A DNA stretch of 35,028 nucleotides from Candidatus Gastranaerophilales bacterium. Lineage in GTDB: Bacteria; Cyanobacteriota; Vampirovibrionia; Gastranaerophilales; Gastranaerophilaceae. The notes below the pieces were generated by a model that did not search any database, was not told the origin of the DNA, and worked only from the letters and a program-made list of their open reading frames with translations. Positions 1-7,395 of the stretch are shown in pieces (within the stretch, counting starts at the first letter, position 1; each line of letters opens with the position of its first letter). A program made the translations under genes and the position numbers. Location of the stretch: the NCBI GenBank assembly GCA_944324855.1, contig CALUXY010000015.1, positions 1-35,028 on the forward strand, in the 5' to 3' direction.

Positions 1-5
1 ACCAT
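1..5 (-). CDS. First codon of a gene running off the left edge
   Basis: On the minus strand an ATG (complement of 3-5) is preceded, after 5 bases, by a strong ribosome binding site, AAAGGAGA (complement of 11-18). Only the first codon and a half lies in the window, so the product cannot be named. Confidence 0.4.
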
Positions 6-117
6 ATTAGTCTCCTTTCGTTTTCTAGTTTCCTAAAAAAGTATCAGTTAGTCTAATATGTGTTGGAACTAGGACACGGTAAAGAAAATTGATATAAATA
101 TATTTAATTTAATATTA

Positions 118-148
118 TTGAAAATAGACAAACAAACGAAAATATAGT
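118..148 (+). promoter_or_regulatory. Candidate promoter of the small toxin gene
   Basis: TTGAAA (118-123) and TATAGT (143-148) resemble -35 and -10 boxes, but the 19-base spacer is long; AATATA at 141-146 would give 17. A start near 155 would put the segment 168-177, which can pair with the 3' end of the message, at the 5' end of the transcript. Weak by sequence, supported by position. Confidence 0.3.
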
Positions 149-246
149 AATATTATTTTGGGTAAAAGATGCTCTTTTCAAAACGAAACTAACCTACAAT
201 TGTTATTTAGTCTTCGGGTTAATTTCCGACTAGGAAGGAGGCTGAT

Positions 247-327
247 ATGGAAAACATCAATTTAACATTAATATTGCTTATTTTGGTATTATTCATATTA
301 AAAAACGGCTCTTACCATAAAAGATAA
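247..327 (+). CDS. 26-residue membrane peptide, probable type I toxin (Fst / holin-like class)
   Basis: The ORF encodes a 26-residue peptide: a short polar start (MENINLT), one hydrophobic helix (about residues 5-18, almost only L, I, V, F) and a basic tail ending HKR. AAGGAGG at 235-241 sits 5 bases before the ATG. A hairpin just upstream (TAGTC 208-212 with CGG 215-217, pairing with CCG 226-228 and ACTA 229-232) lies next to this site. Bases 168-177 are the exact reverse complement of 344-353, so the 5' and 3' ends of the message can pair. TAGTCTTC occurs both in the leader (208-215) and after the gene (335-342), so an antisense RNA made across the latter can also pair with the leader. This matches the arrangement known for Fst-type toxin mRNAs. 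The last codons lie inside the antisense terminator hairpin. Toxicity is inferred. Confidence 0.7.
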   Translation: MENINLTLILLILVLFILKNGSYHKR

Positions 328-380
328 GAACCGCTAGTCTTCTAAAGAGCATCCGGCAGTCTGACAAACTGCCACCCTCT
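300..380 (-). ncRNA. Antisense RNA, probable type I antitoxin
   Basis: A promoter at 387-415 on the minus strand would start an RNA near 380 that runs left through the 3' end of the toxin gene. It ends in a strong intrinsic terminator: CGGTTCTTA (complement of 325-333), a short loop, TAAGAGCCG (complement of 306-314), then six T. The RNA would be about 80 nt. It carries a second hairpin (GGCAGT 355-360 with ACTGCC 368-373), GAAGACTA, which is complementary to the toxin leader at 208-215, and a copy of the leader segment GATGCTCTTT. These elements fit an RNAII-type antitoxin. Confidence 0.65.
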
Positions 381-386
381 GTTTAT

Positions 387-415
387 ATTATTGACTATGT
401 TTTCCTATTTGTCAA
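387..415 (-). promoter_or_regulatory. Promoter of the antisense RNA
   Basis: On the minus strand there is a perfect -35 TTGACA (complement of 410-415), a 17-base spacer and a -10 AATAAT (complement of 387-392). It points at the toxin gene and, together with the terminator at 300-333, defines a short antisense transcript. Confidence 0.7.
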
Positions 416-506
416 CTGTTTGGACAGATTCACCCATTTATGATTGTAATTAAATCTAAAAACAAGTAGATAAAGTTTCAACCACTACATTTACCCCTTT
501 ACCCTT

Positions 507-603
507 AAGCTGCTAAGATGATTGCTTGCTCCGAATATTACAATAATTTCGCCTATCTGCTTTACTTCATAGCAACTTAGCGACTTTCTTCAATGAGTAA
601 GCG
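507..603. repeat. Dispersed palindromic element, copy 1
   Basis: This is about 97 bases of an element also present at 11600-11747 and 13194-13273. The shared core runs AAGCTGCTAAG, then CCGAATATTAcAATAATTTC, then a stretch ending ACTTTCTTC. The centre is nearly self-complementary and the ends carry AGCTGCT / AGCAGCT arms. The element's usual tail (CATTTACCCC...) lies before the core here (485-505) and after it in copy 2. The copy breaks off at 603, where a 20-base segment of the EamA gene begins. No gene is seen in 328-621. Confidence 0.75.
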
Positions 604-622
604 TTCCGATGAGTTTTTTTAT
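603..622. repeat. 20-base direct repeat, left copy (other at 1230-1249)
   Basis: Bases 603-622 are identical to 1230-1249, which lie inside the 3' end of the EamA gene and encode part of its C-terminus. The two copies bracket the 113-residue gene and the gene fragment, suggesting that this block entered by recombination or duplication. Confidence 0.8.
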
Positions 623-963
623 TATGTTTTTGGAGTACCTTTTTTAAAATTAAAAATATTTCTTTTAAATGCTTCATAAATCAAAGTTGTTCCGGTGAAT
701 GCAATTGCAAAAGGAATAGCAATTGTTTTAAATTTAGATGAAATTTTATTTGTTTTGACTAATTCTTTACTTACATTTTTTCTTGTAAAAGAATCATTTT
801 TTAGATTCTTTTCTTTTATATAATCTGTAATATAATTAGAACGTTCTTCAGCCCTATTTACAGCAGCTGCAAAACCAACAACAGAACCAACACAAGTTGA
901 TGGTATTTGTTGAATAACATTTGCATAATTATAGCATCTTTGTTGTAAATCTGTATTTTGCAT
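622..963 (-). CDS. Unknown 113-residue protein
   Basis: I do not recognise the family. AGGAGA lies 8 bases before the ATG, so translation is likely. The N-terminal half has two Cys (residues 10 and 24) and a small-residue stretch (GSVVGFAAAV). A basic, polar middle follows, and then a hydrophobic segment near residues 80-98 (IAIPFAIAFTGTTLIYEAF) that may be a membrane helix. The tail is basic. The stop of an upstream reading frame overlaps its ATG (TAATG), as in an operon, but that upstream gene is only a fragment. The whole block is bounded by a 20-base direct repeat, so it may be a recent arrival. Confidence 0.6.
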   Translation of the reverse strand: MQNTDLQQRCYNYANVIQQIPSTCVGSVVGFAAAVNRAEERSNYITDYIKEKNLKNDSFTRKNVSKELVKTNKISSKFKTIAIPFAIAFTGTTLIYEAFKRNIFNFKKGTPKT

Positions 964-1079
964 TATTCATTATCTCCTGTTGGTTTAATATGCTTGTTTA
1001 ATTCTTTTACTGTTAATCCAACCATTTTTGAATCTAATATTTTTTCTGCATTGCAATATTCATACCCATTAAATAATAC
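963..1079 (-). pseudogene. 3' fragment of a gene upstream of the 113-residue protein
   Basis: A 38-residue open frame ends ...MVGLTVKELNKHIKPTGDNE and stops in a TAATG overlap with the next ATG. It has an in-frame stop at 1080-1082 and its first ATG only at 1025, leaving just 20 residues with no clear binding site. The overlap and protein-like composition suggest the C-terminal end of a real gene whose 5' part was lost when the block was rearranged. It could instead be a 20-residue gene. Confidence 0.4.
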
Positions 1080-1180
1080 TCATAAAAATAAAAATTGCTA
1101 CTAGATAGTATTTTATCTGTAAATCCCATTTCAATTTAATCTATTTCTACTCAAGTAAGCGCAATTCCAACCCAATACAT

Positions 1181-2074
1181 TTACCCCCTCCCTAAAATAA
1201 TAACAACAGCTCCTATTATCATTATAGTTGTTCCGATGAGTTTTTTTATCAGATGTTTTTCTTTAAAAAACTTGTATCCGAATATTACATTGATTAAAGA
1301 TGAAAGCTGAAAAAGTGCCAGTGCATAAGAAACATTCATATTCTCAAATACATAATTTGTCGTTATCTGCATTAAACCAAACATCGAGATAAGTCCAATA
1401 AACTGAAGTGAGGATTTTTTGTCCGGAAGTTTAAATTTTTCTTGTTTCAATAGCATAAACAATCCTGAAAAAATGAATCCAAAAACTGCCCAGAAAATAA
1501 ACGAAGTCATAACATCAGAAAGTATTATTACCTGTTTTATCATCAAAGCTTCAAGTGCAGTAAAAATCAAAGCAAGGATTCTATAAATTATGTCTTTTCT
1601 TCTTAGTAACCCGAAAGAAAATTTTTCTTCAACTGTATCAAATATAAAATAACTGCCCCATATAATTAATCCAATCGCAAGGATACCAATGATTGACGGG
1701 ATTTCTCCAAGCAAAAATACTCCAAAAAACATTGCAACAACTGATTTGTATGAATTTATCGGACCTAATACTGATAAATCTCCAAGAGACAGGGCTTTTA
1801 CTAAAAAAGCATTTCCTAATGCTCCAAACAGCCCGCCGGTTATTGCATATTTCCAGATTTCGACAGGAAGGCCTGAAAAATTGAGTTTTAAAATAACCGG
1901 AATCATACATAAACTCAGCCCGCCATAGGTTATAAAATTAACAAAAAATGAGCCGAAGTTTTTCGTTAGTTTTTTCTGAAAAACGTTAGCCGTAGGATTT
2001 GAAAGTATTCTAAGTATTAAAGGAATTAAAACCATTCTTATATTATATACCAATATTAGAAAGAAATAGACCAT
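1181..2074 (-). CDS. EamA-family (DMT superfamily) permease
   Basis: The 297-residue protein is almost entirely hydrophobic, with about ten predicted membrane helices in two similar halves, the layout of EamA transporters. The end of the first half has the typical small-residue pattern (LGDLSVLGPINSYKSVVAMFFGVFLLGE), and the second half repeats it (NVSYALALFQLSSLINVIFGYKFFKE). The substrate cannot be read from sequence; relatives export amino acids or other metabolites. No convincing binding site precedes the first ATG, so Met14 is an alternative start. Bases 1230-1249 near the 3' end are duplicated at 603-622. It is divergent from the flagellar operon. Confidence 0.85.
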   Translation of the reverse strand: MVYFFLILVYNIRMVLIPLILRILSNPTANVFQKKLTKNFGSFFVNFITYGGLSLCMIPVILKLNFSGLPVEIWKYAITGGLFGALGNAFLVKALSLGDLSVLGPINSYKSVVAMFFGVFLLGEIPSIIGILAIGLIIWGSYFIFDTVEEKFSFGLLRRKDIIYRILALIFTALEALMIKQVIILSDVMTSFIFWAVFGFIFSGLFMLLKQEKFKLPDKKSSLQFIGLISMFGLMQITTNYVFENMNVSYALALFQLSSLINVIFGYKFFKEKHLIKKLIGTTIMIIGAVVIILGRG

Positions 2075-2177
2075 CTGGTCTATATGATTTTTTCAAACTT
2101 CAACCCTATGATTGATGTTCCTTTACTTCAAATAGTTTAAATTTATAGTGTAGACTTGGTAAGTAATATATAAAAAT

Positions 2178-2193
2178 GTACAAAAAATTGTAC
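2178..2193. promoter_or_regulatory. Palindrome in the leader of the flagellar operon
   Basis: GTACAA-AAAA-TTGTAC is a perfect 6-base inverted repeat ending just before the ribosome binding site of the first gene. It could be an operator or a leader hairpin. I found no convincing sigma-70, sigma-28 or sigma-54 promoter in 2075-2210; TATA-rich sequence at 2166-2174 is a possible -10 region only. Confidence 0.4.
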
Positions 2194-2210
2194 GGAGGAG
2201 AGAAGGAAAA

Positions 2211-2789
2211 GTGGAACTTTCCGGATTAGAGCTGACATTGAGGCGTATAAGTGCAATCGAAAGCCAGTTTCAGGAAATCATGAATTTCGGATATGAGCCT
2301 GAAACAAACAGCGATTTCCAAAAAATACTGGATTCTACCTATGAAAAAGAATACGGCACAAAATCCGCAGCACCGTCAAGCGGGCCTAATGTCAGCCATG
2401 GGGATATTGACAAATTAATAGACAAATACGCATCAGCTAATAACCTTGACCCTGATTTTGTAAAGGCAGTTGTTAAACAAGAATCAGGATTTAATCCGAA
2501 TGCAAAATCAAAATGCGGGGCAATGGGATTAATGCAATTAATGCCTTCAACAGCACAAGGGTTAGGAGTTACAAACGCATTTGATGCAGAACAAAACATA
2601 TATGGCGGGACAAAATACTTAAAAGGACTTATGGACAGGTTTGATAACAACAAAGAACTTGCACTTGCTGCATACAATGCAGGGCCGAACGCTGTAAAAA
2701 AATACAACGGTATTCCGCCATATCGTGAAACACAAAACTATGTCAAAAACGTAATGGCAAGTTACGGAAGATTTAAGGACGCAAGCTAA
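2211..2789 (+). CDS. Lytic transglycosylase, SLT domain, flagellar operon
   Basis: This 192-residue protein probably cleaves peptidoglycan glycan strands to let the flagellar rod through the wall. The SLT domain spans about residues 65-188: KQESGFNP with catalytic Glu91, [10 protein letters not shown] (103-112) and AYNAGPNA (154-161) are its standard motifs. The first ~60 residues are polar and there is no signal peptide, so export may use the flagellar export apparatus (inference). The start is GTG, with GGAGGAGAGAAGG 5 bases upstream. Its stop overlaps the flgF start (TAATG), implying coupled translation. It is first in an operon whose FlgJ has only the rod-binding domain, so it likely supplies the missing wall-cutting activity. 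Confidence 0.88.
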   Translation: MELSGLELTLRRISAIESQFQEIMNFGYEPETNSDFQKILDSTYEKEYGTKSAAPSSGPNVSHGDIDKLIDKYASANNLDPDFVKAVVKQESGFNPNAKSKCGAMGLMQLMPSTAQGLGVTNAFDAEQNIYGGTKYLKGLMDRFDNNKELALAAYNAGPNAVKKYNGIPPYRETQNYVKNVMASYGRFKDAS

Positions 2790-3616
2790 TGATATTAAGA
2801 GGTTTTGAATCAGCATCTAACGGAATGTTAGCCCTGATGGACAATTTGGATAATACGGCAAATAACCTTGCAAACGTAAATACTGCAGGGTATAAAAAGA
2901 GCGGACTTACTTTCAAAAATACGATGGATGCATCCGTATATCAAAAAAGCGGAGAGTTAATCAAAGGTCAAAGTGCAGGCGGCAACCGATACCTGGGAGA
3001 ACTGAGTATGGGAAGCGAAACAATGAGAATTACTTATGATTTTACTCAAGGCGGTTTGATAAAAACCGGTGTTCCTTTTGATTTTGCAATTCAGGGTGAC
3101 GGGTTCTTCAAGGTTATGGATAGAGACGGCAATATAGGCTACACAAGAAACGGTTCCTTCTGTAAGAATAGTCAGGAATTTCTTGTAACTAAAGAAGGAG
3201 ATTATGTTTTAGATAATCTTAGCCGTCCAATCAGACTCTATAATGATGATATGGAAGAACTCCCAAACACTTATCAATATCTTGTAACAGAGCAGGGAAA
3301 TATTGAAGCTTTTGACGGCAGAAACAGAATCCCGCTTGCAACATTCGGAATATTTAATTTCAGTGATAAAGATGATTTACGCTCAGTAGGATATACAAGA
3401 TTTGCACCAAGAAGTGAAGATAATCCGGAACTTGTAACACCGCCTGCAAAATTTACAATACAGCAGGGGATGCTTGAATCTTCAAACACAAGTGTTATAA
3501 GAGAAATGCTAAATACAATTAATACAAACAGAAATTATGAATCTCTAAGCAGAGTCATAACAACAAACAGTGATTTACTGGATTCGGCGATATCGGTTGG
3601 TCGTATCAGGGGTTAG
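2789..3616 (+). CDS. flgF: Flagellar basal-body rod protein FlgF
   Basis: This is a distal-rod family protein of 275 residues. The N-terminal rod motif ANNLANVNTAGYKKSG lies at residues 24-39 and the conserved C-terminal helix (QQGMLESSN...INTNRNYES) at about 225-252. The central IQGDGFFKV and YTRNGSF motifs are typical of FlgF/FlgG. I call it FlgF because it precedes a more canonical FlgG and departs more from consensus; the two are close paralogues. Its start overlaps the stop of the transglycosylase gene. It acts as an axial part of the rod inside the periplasm. Confidence 0.85.
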   Translation: MILRGFESASNGMLALMDNLDNTANNLANVNTAGYKKSGLTFKNTMDASVYQKSGELIKGQSAGGNRYLGELSMGSETMRITYDFTQGGLIKTGVPFDFAIQGDGFFKVMDRDGNIGYTRNGSFCKNSQEFLVTKEGDYVLDNLSRPIRLYNDDMEELPNTYQYLVTEQGNIEAFDGRNRIPLATFGIFNFSDKDDLRSVGYTRFAPRSEDNPELVTPPAKFTIQQGMLESSNTSVIREMLNTINTNRNYESLSRVITTNSDLLDSAISVGRIRG

Positions 3617-3658
3617 GTTAAACGTTTAAACTAAAGACAGGGTGAGGAAAAACAAAAA

Positions 3659-4447
3659 ATGCTAAAATCATTAACAACAGCCGCAACAGGTATGATAGCA
3701 CAACAGAATAATCTTGATGTTATCGCAAACAACGTAGCGAACGTAAATACTACGGGGTTTAAACATTCAAGAGCAGAATTTCAGGACTTGCTATCTCAAG
3801 CAATCAAAACTCCTGGTGCGATGATGAACCAGGGTACATTCCAGCCGGTTGGTTTAGAAATCGGATTAGGTGTAAAAACTGTTGCTACAACAAGAGTATT
3901 TACACAAGGTGTAACAATGTCAACAGGCAGACAGCTTGACGTTGAAATTGAAGGTGACGGGTTCTTCCAGATTATGCAGCAGGACGGGACTCTTTCATAC
4001 ACCCGTGACGGTTGTTTCCAACTAGATTCATTAGGTCAGCTTGTTACTAATGACGGTTTAATTGTTCAACCGGCAATTTCTATTCCTCGTGATGCTACAG
4101 AAATCACAATTACTCAAGACGGTAACGTTTCCGTAACACTGCCGGGACAAACACAACAATCCGTTGTCGGTACAATCCAATTGGTTAAATTCCAAAACCC
4201 TTCAGGGCTTTTGTCAATCGGGCACAACTTGTATGTTGAAACTCAGGCATCAGGTGTTCCTATTCAGGATACTCCGGGGCAAAACGGTTTAGGCAAACTT
4301 CAACAAGGTATGCTTGAAGGTTCTAACGTTCAAATTGTTGATGAATTGATTGGCTTGATTAAAGCAGAACGAGCATTTGAATCAAATTCAAGAATAGTTA
4401 ATACATCAAACAATATTCTTCAAGAAACAAATAACTTAGTCAGATAG
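3659..4447 (+). CDS. flgG: Flagellar distal rod protein FlgG
   Basis: At 262 residues this is the usual length for FlgG. It starts MLKSLTTAATGM, has the rod motif ANNVANVNTTGFKHSRAEF (24-42), the middle signature EIEGDGFFQI and YTRDGCFQLD, and the C-terminal LQQGMLEGSNVQIVDELIGLIKAERAFE helix. All are near the family consensus. FlgG stacks on FlgF to form the distal rod that passes through the P and L rings encoded just downstream. The 42-base gap before it contains GGTGAGGAAAAA as a binding site. Confidence 0.95.
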   Translation: MLKSLTTAATGMIAQQNNLDVIANNVANVNTTGFKHSRAEFQDLLSQAIKTPGAMMNQGTFQPVGLEIGLGVKTVATTRVFTQGVTMSTGRQLDVEIEGDGFFQIMQQDGTLSYTRDGCFQLDSLGQLVTNDGLIVQPAISIPRDATEITITQDGNVSVTLPGQTQQSVVGTIQLVKFQNPSGLLSIGHNLYVETQASGVPIQDTPGQNGLGKLQQGMLEGSNVQIVDELIGLIKAERAFESNSRIVNTSNNILQETNNLVR

Positions 4448-4457
4448 GTTTAAATAA

Positions 4458-5168
4458 ATGAAAAAAATTTTTAGCACAATTTTAACAATGATTATTTTTG
4501 CAGGATGTGTTTCTGCACAAACTATCAGTGCTGAAAATCTAAAGAATGATTTACAAAAACTTATTGAAAATGATTATAAATCTAAAACTCCTGCAGAAGT
4601 TAATATCAAAATAACAATGCTGCCGTTTCAAAATTTAAATTTACACGACGGAAAAATAAGTTATGTATTGGTTAACAATACAGACGAATGCAAACTCGTA
4701 TCAAGAGATGTAAGACGTGTAAATATACTTGTTGATAACAAGTTAGAGAGAACATTAAATGTTCCAATAGAAATCAATGCGTATGACGAAGTTATGGTTG
4801 CAGCGGATACAATCTCCAGAGAACAACCGATTAGTCTTAATAAAACCAGATTCAAAAAAATGAACATTACAAATAAAAGTGAATTTGTTGTAACAAAAGC
4901 TTTTATGAATAAAGAAATGGTAGCGAAAAAAGAGTTCAAAGAAGGTGAAGTAATTGATAAAAGATTTGTAAAACTCCGCCCTGATGTTACACAAAATTCG
5001 GAAGTTAGAATAATACTAAATTCCGATAACGGATTTCAAATTTCAATTGACGGAATTGCAAGAACAGACGGTACAATAGGAGAATACGTTACTGTCGAAA
5101 ACAAAATGTACAATAAAGTCTATAATGCAAAAGTTATAGGTGAAAACAGAGTATTAGTAAATATTTAA
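4458..5168 (+). CDS. flgA: Flagella P-ring chaperone FlgA
   Basis: FlgA assists assembly of the FlgI P ring in the periplasm. The 236-residue protein has an N-terminal signal (hydrophobic residues about 4-17) with a likely signal peptidase I site after CVSA; Cys17 in FAGC resembles a lipobox but has Phe at -3, so lipidation is doubtful. The C-terminal half, from about residue 135, is a SAF domain: KEFKEGEVIDKRFVKLRPDV, then a turn rich in glycine and ...YNKVYNAKVIGENRVLVNI. It lies between the rod genes and the ring genes, the standard place for this chaperone. Confidence 0.85.
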   Translation: MKKIFSTILTMIIFAGCVSAQTISAENLKNDLQKLIENDYKSKTPAEVNIKITMLPFQNLNLHDGKISYVLVNNTDECKLVSRDVRRVNILVDNKLERTLNVPIEINAYDEVMVAADTISREQPISLNKTRFKKMNITNKSEFVVTKAFMNKEMVAKKEFKEGEVIDKRFVKLRPDVTQNSEVRIILNSDNGFQISIDGIARTDGTIGEYVTVENKMYNKVYNAKVIGENRVLVNI

Positions 5169-5187
5169 AAACTTGGGTAAGAAGGAA

Positions 5188-5814
5188 ATGATTAAAAAAG
5201 TATTAGTTTTAATAGCAATAATAATGACTGTTTTAATAAACATATATACAACGGCAAATGCCGAGTCATTATTTGTACTTGGTGCAAATGCAAATTACGG
5301 AGGAGCTCCGAAATCATTATTCAGCGGAGTTCAAGCCCGTCAAATCGGAGATTTGATATCTATTATTATGAGTGAAGATATTACAATCAATGATAATTTG
5401 AATTATTCAACATCTAAAACAAGTACAACAACAGATACTTTTACATCATTCCTTAGAGATTGGTTAAGTTTAAATTTTCTTAAAAATACTGACGGTTACG
5501 GAGGAAGTAACGAAGTTACATCTGCAGCACAGGGCGGAAGAACATTTTCTTACGGCGATACTATTGCTGTTCAGGTTGTACAACAAATGCCTAACGGAAA
5601 TTTGTCTGTTCAAGGCAAAAAAACACTTATTAACGGGAATGAGCGTTTAGATTTAATTGTTACAGGACTCGTTGATCCAAGATGGATTGACCAAAACGGA
5701 CAAGTTTACTCATATAATGTAGCAAATCTTCAATTCGCACTATCAGGCAGAGGAACAATCTCCAGAGGTCAAAACGAAGGTATATTCAACAGACTTATCA
5801 AATACCTGTTCTAG
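5188..5814 (+). CDS. flgH: Flagellar L-ring protein FlgH, without lipobox
   Basis: FlgH forms the outer-membrane L ring around the rod. Family features are SLF.....ARQIGDLISIIMSEDITINDN near residues 45-70, GGRTFSYGDTIAVQVV, LSVQGKKTLINGNE and the C-terminal LTGLVDPRWID-like and LSGRGTISRGQ blocks. I chose the ATG at 5188, with GAAGG upstream; a TTG at 5173 would add five residues but has no binding site. Most FlgH proteins are lipoproteins with a Cys after the signal peptide. This one has a signal peptide ending ANA and no cysteine anywhere, so it cannot be lipidated. It is followed by an odd repeat (5816-5848) rather than running straight into flgI. Confidence 0.9.
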   Translation: MIKKVLVLIAIIMTVLINIYTTANAESLFVLGANANYGGAPKSLFSGVQARQIGDLISIIMSEDITINDNLNYSTSKTSTTTDTFTSFLRDWLSLNFLKNTDGYGGSNEVTSAAQGGRTFSYGDTIAVQVVQQMPNGNLSVQGKKTLINGNERLDLIVTGLVDPRWIDQNGQVYSYNVANLQFALSGRGTISRGQNEGIFNRLIKYLF

Positions 5815-5815
5815 G

Positions 5816-5848
5816 GTGATTGGGTGACTAAGTGACTGAGTGATTAAG
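5816..5848. repeat. Short GTGACT/GTGATT repeat cluster inside the flagellar operon
   Basis: Four near-copies of a GTGAYTNRG(T) unit follow one another between flgH and flgI. The 15-mer GTGACTGAGTGATTA (5832-5846) recurs exactly at 11559-11573 in the repeat-rich intergenic region, and a shorter version lies at 13151-13170. The segment is full of stop codons in several frames. Function unknown; it is not a terminator because no strong hairpin or T run is present. Confidence 0.6.
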
Positions 5849-5889
5849 AGGTTAACTTGTAAAAATACAAGAGAAGGATAAGATAATAA

Positions 5890-6999
5890 ATGATAAAAAA
5901 AATACTAACAATAACATTAATATTACTAAGCTGGATAGGAACGCCAATATTGACTGTATCAGCTGCAGCACCTGTAAGAATCGGGAATCTGGTACATGTA
6001 AAAGGTGTTCGTGAAAACCAGATAGTAGGCTACGGTGTTGTAGTAGGTCTGCCGGGAACAGGTGACAACTCTCGTTCAACACAGATTACAAACAGAATGC
6101 TCATCAGAAACTTAGGGACTGTAATTGATCAGGAAAACTATATTCAAAAAGGTTCTTCAGCGGCTGTTATCGTAACTGCAACAGTTCCGCCGTTTGCAAA
6201 AAACGGGGATAAAATAGATTGTACCGTATCAACTATAGCCGATGCCAAAAGTTTGGAAGGCGGTGTATTAGTACAAACAATTCTTAAAGCACCAAATGGT
6301 GAAGCAGTTGCAGTAGCACAAGGTCCTGTATCTGTCGGCGGCATAAATAAAATTGCAGGTTCTGCATCAAAAAGAACAGCAATAACCTCAACCGGCAGAG
6401 TTCCGGGAGGAGCGATTATGGAACGTGATATTGATACACAAATCGGAGATGAAGCAACCATCACTGTATCAATGGACAAATCAGATTACACAATGGCATC
6501 CAGAATTGCTCAAACAATATCTAATACTGTTTGTCCCGCAAAAGCTATCGACGGAAGTTCTGTTGTTATAAACGTTCCTTCAAAATACCAAAATGACAGA
6601 GTAAGGTTCTTGTCAATTATCGAAAATATTGAAGTTAATCCGACGATAGAACCGGCAAGAGTAGTTGTTAACGAACGCACCGGCACGGTTGTTATAGGGA
6701 GTGACGTAAAACTTCTGCCTGCAGCAGTTGCACACGGAAATATTACTGTAACGGTTACTCCGAATAACGAAGTATCTCAGCCTAATCCGTTTGCAGCAGG
6801 TGCAACGGTAGGATTTGCAAACCCTACGGTCGACGTTCAAAAATCAAATGCAAGCCTGGTTAACATGCCGGCAAACAGTAACCTAAACGATTTAGTCAAA
6901 GCACTAAATGCAATAGGTGTTGCACCGATTGACCTGATATCAATTTTACAGGCGCTTAAGAAAGCAGGCAGCCTTCAAGCAGATTTAGTAGTTATATAA
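5890..6999 (+). CDS. flgI: Flagellar P-ring protein FlgI
   Basis: FlgI forms the ring in the peptidoglycan layer around the rod. The 369 residues match the family length. A signal peptide (1-24, ending VSA) is followed by VRIGNLVHVKGVRENQIVGYGVVVGLPGTGD, the family's hallmark N-terminus. Later come FAKNGDKIDCTVSTIADAKSL, RVVVNERTGTVVIGSDVKLLP and the C-terminal LNDLVKALNAIGVAPIDLISILQALKKAGSLQADL, all close to consensus. AGAAGGATAAG precedes the ATG. FlgA, encoded two genes upstream, is its chaperone. Confidence 0.97.
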   Translation: MIKKILTITLILLSWIGTPILTVSAAAPVRIGNLVHVKGVRENQIVGYGVVVGLPGTGDNSRSTQITNRMLIRNLGTVIDQENYIQKGSSAAVIVTATVPPFAKNGDKIDCTVSTIADAKSLEGGVLVQTILKAPNGEAVAVAQGPVSVGGINKIAGSASKRTAITSTGRVPGGAIMERDIDTQIGDEATITVSMDKSDYTMASRIAQTISNTVCPAKAIDGSSVVINVPSKYQNDRVRFLSIIENIEVNPTIEPARVVVNERTGTVVIGSDVKLLPAAVAHGNITVTVTPNNEVSQPNPFAAGATVGFANPTVDVQKSNASLVNMPANSNLNDLVKALNAIGVAPIDLISILQALKKAGSLQADLVVI

Positions 7000-7008
7000 G
7001 GATAAAAA

Positions 7009-7365
7009 ATGGATACAGCATCTTCAAATATGATAAGCGGAATGACATCAAATGCACTTAACACGAGTGCTGTAAGCGGGGAACAAGAGGTTTATAACCG
7101 TATTAAGAATTCCGGCGATAACAAAGAACAGTTGATGAAAGCAGCACAAGAGTTTGAATCAATATTTATAACCAAAATTCTTTCTTCTATGGAAGAAACG
7201 GTTGATAAAACAGGCAGCCTGTTTGAAGAAAAATCAGGAGGATATTTAGACTCATTCAAACCTTATATGTTCCAGCAAATGGGACATGACCTGGCAAGCA
7301 ACCCGAATACATCGTTTGGTTTTGCAAAACAAATCTATGCTCAAATGGAAAAATACGTTAAATAG
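7009..7365 (+). CDS. flgJ: FlgJ rod-binding domain protein
   Basis: This 118-residue protein is the N-terminal, rod-binding half of FlgJ only. The domain's signature is at residues 45-60 (KAAQEFESIFITKILS) followed by YLDSFKPYMFQQMGHDLASNPN.SFGFAKQIYAQM. In enterobacteria FlgJ also carries a C-terminal wall hydrolase; here that domain is absent, and a separate SLT transglycosylase opens the operon. It acts as rod cap or scaffold in the periplasm, probably exported by the flagellar apparatus since it has no signal peptide. It starts 9 bases after flgI. Confidence 0.9.
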   Translation: MDTASSNMISGMTSNALNTSAVSGEQEVYNRIKNSGDNKEQLMKAAQEFESIFITKILSSMEETVDKTGSLFEEKSGGYLDSFKPYMFQQMGHDLASNPNTSFGFAKQIYAQMEKYVK

Positions 7366-7395
7366 ACTTAGACAAAAACAAAGGAAAAAAATAAA

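Noticed and set aside
2075..2210. Sigma-28 or sigma-54 promoter before the flagellar operon
   Set aside because: No site with the right motifs and spacing could be found by eye.
2339..2707. 122-residue minus-strand frame under the transglycosylase gene
   Set aside because: Shadow of a well-supported SLT gene; no start signals.
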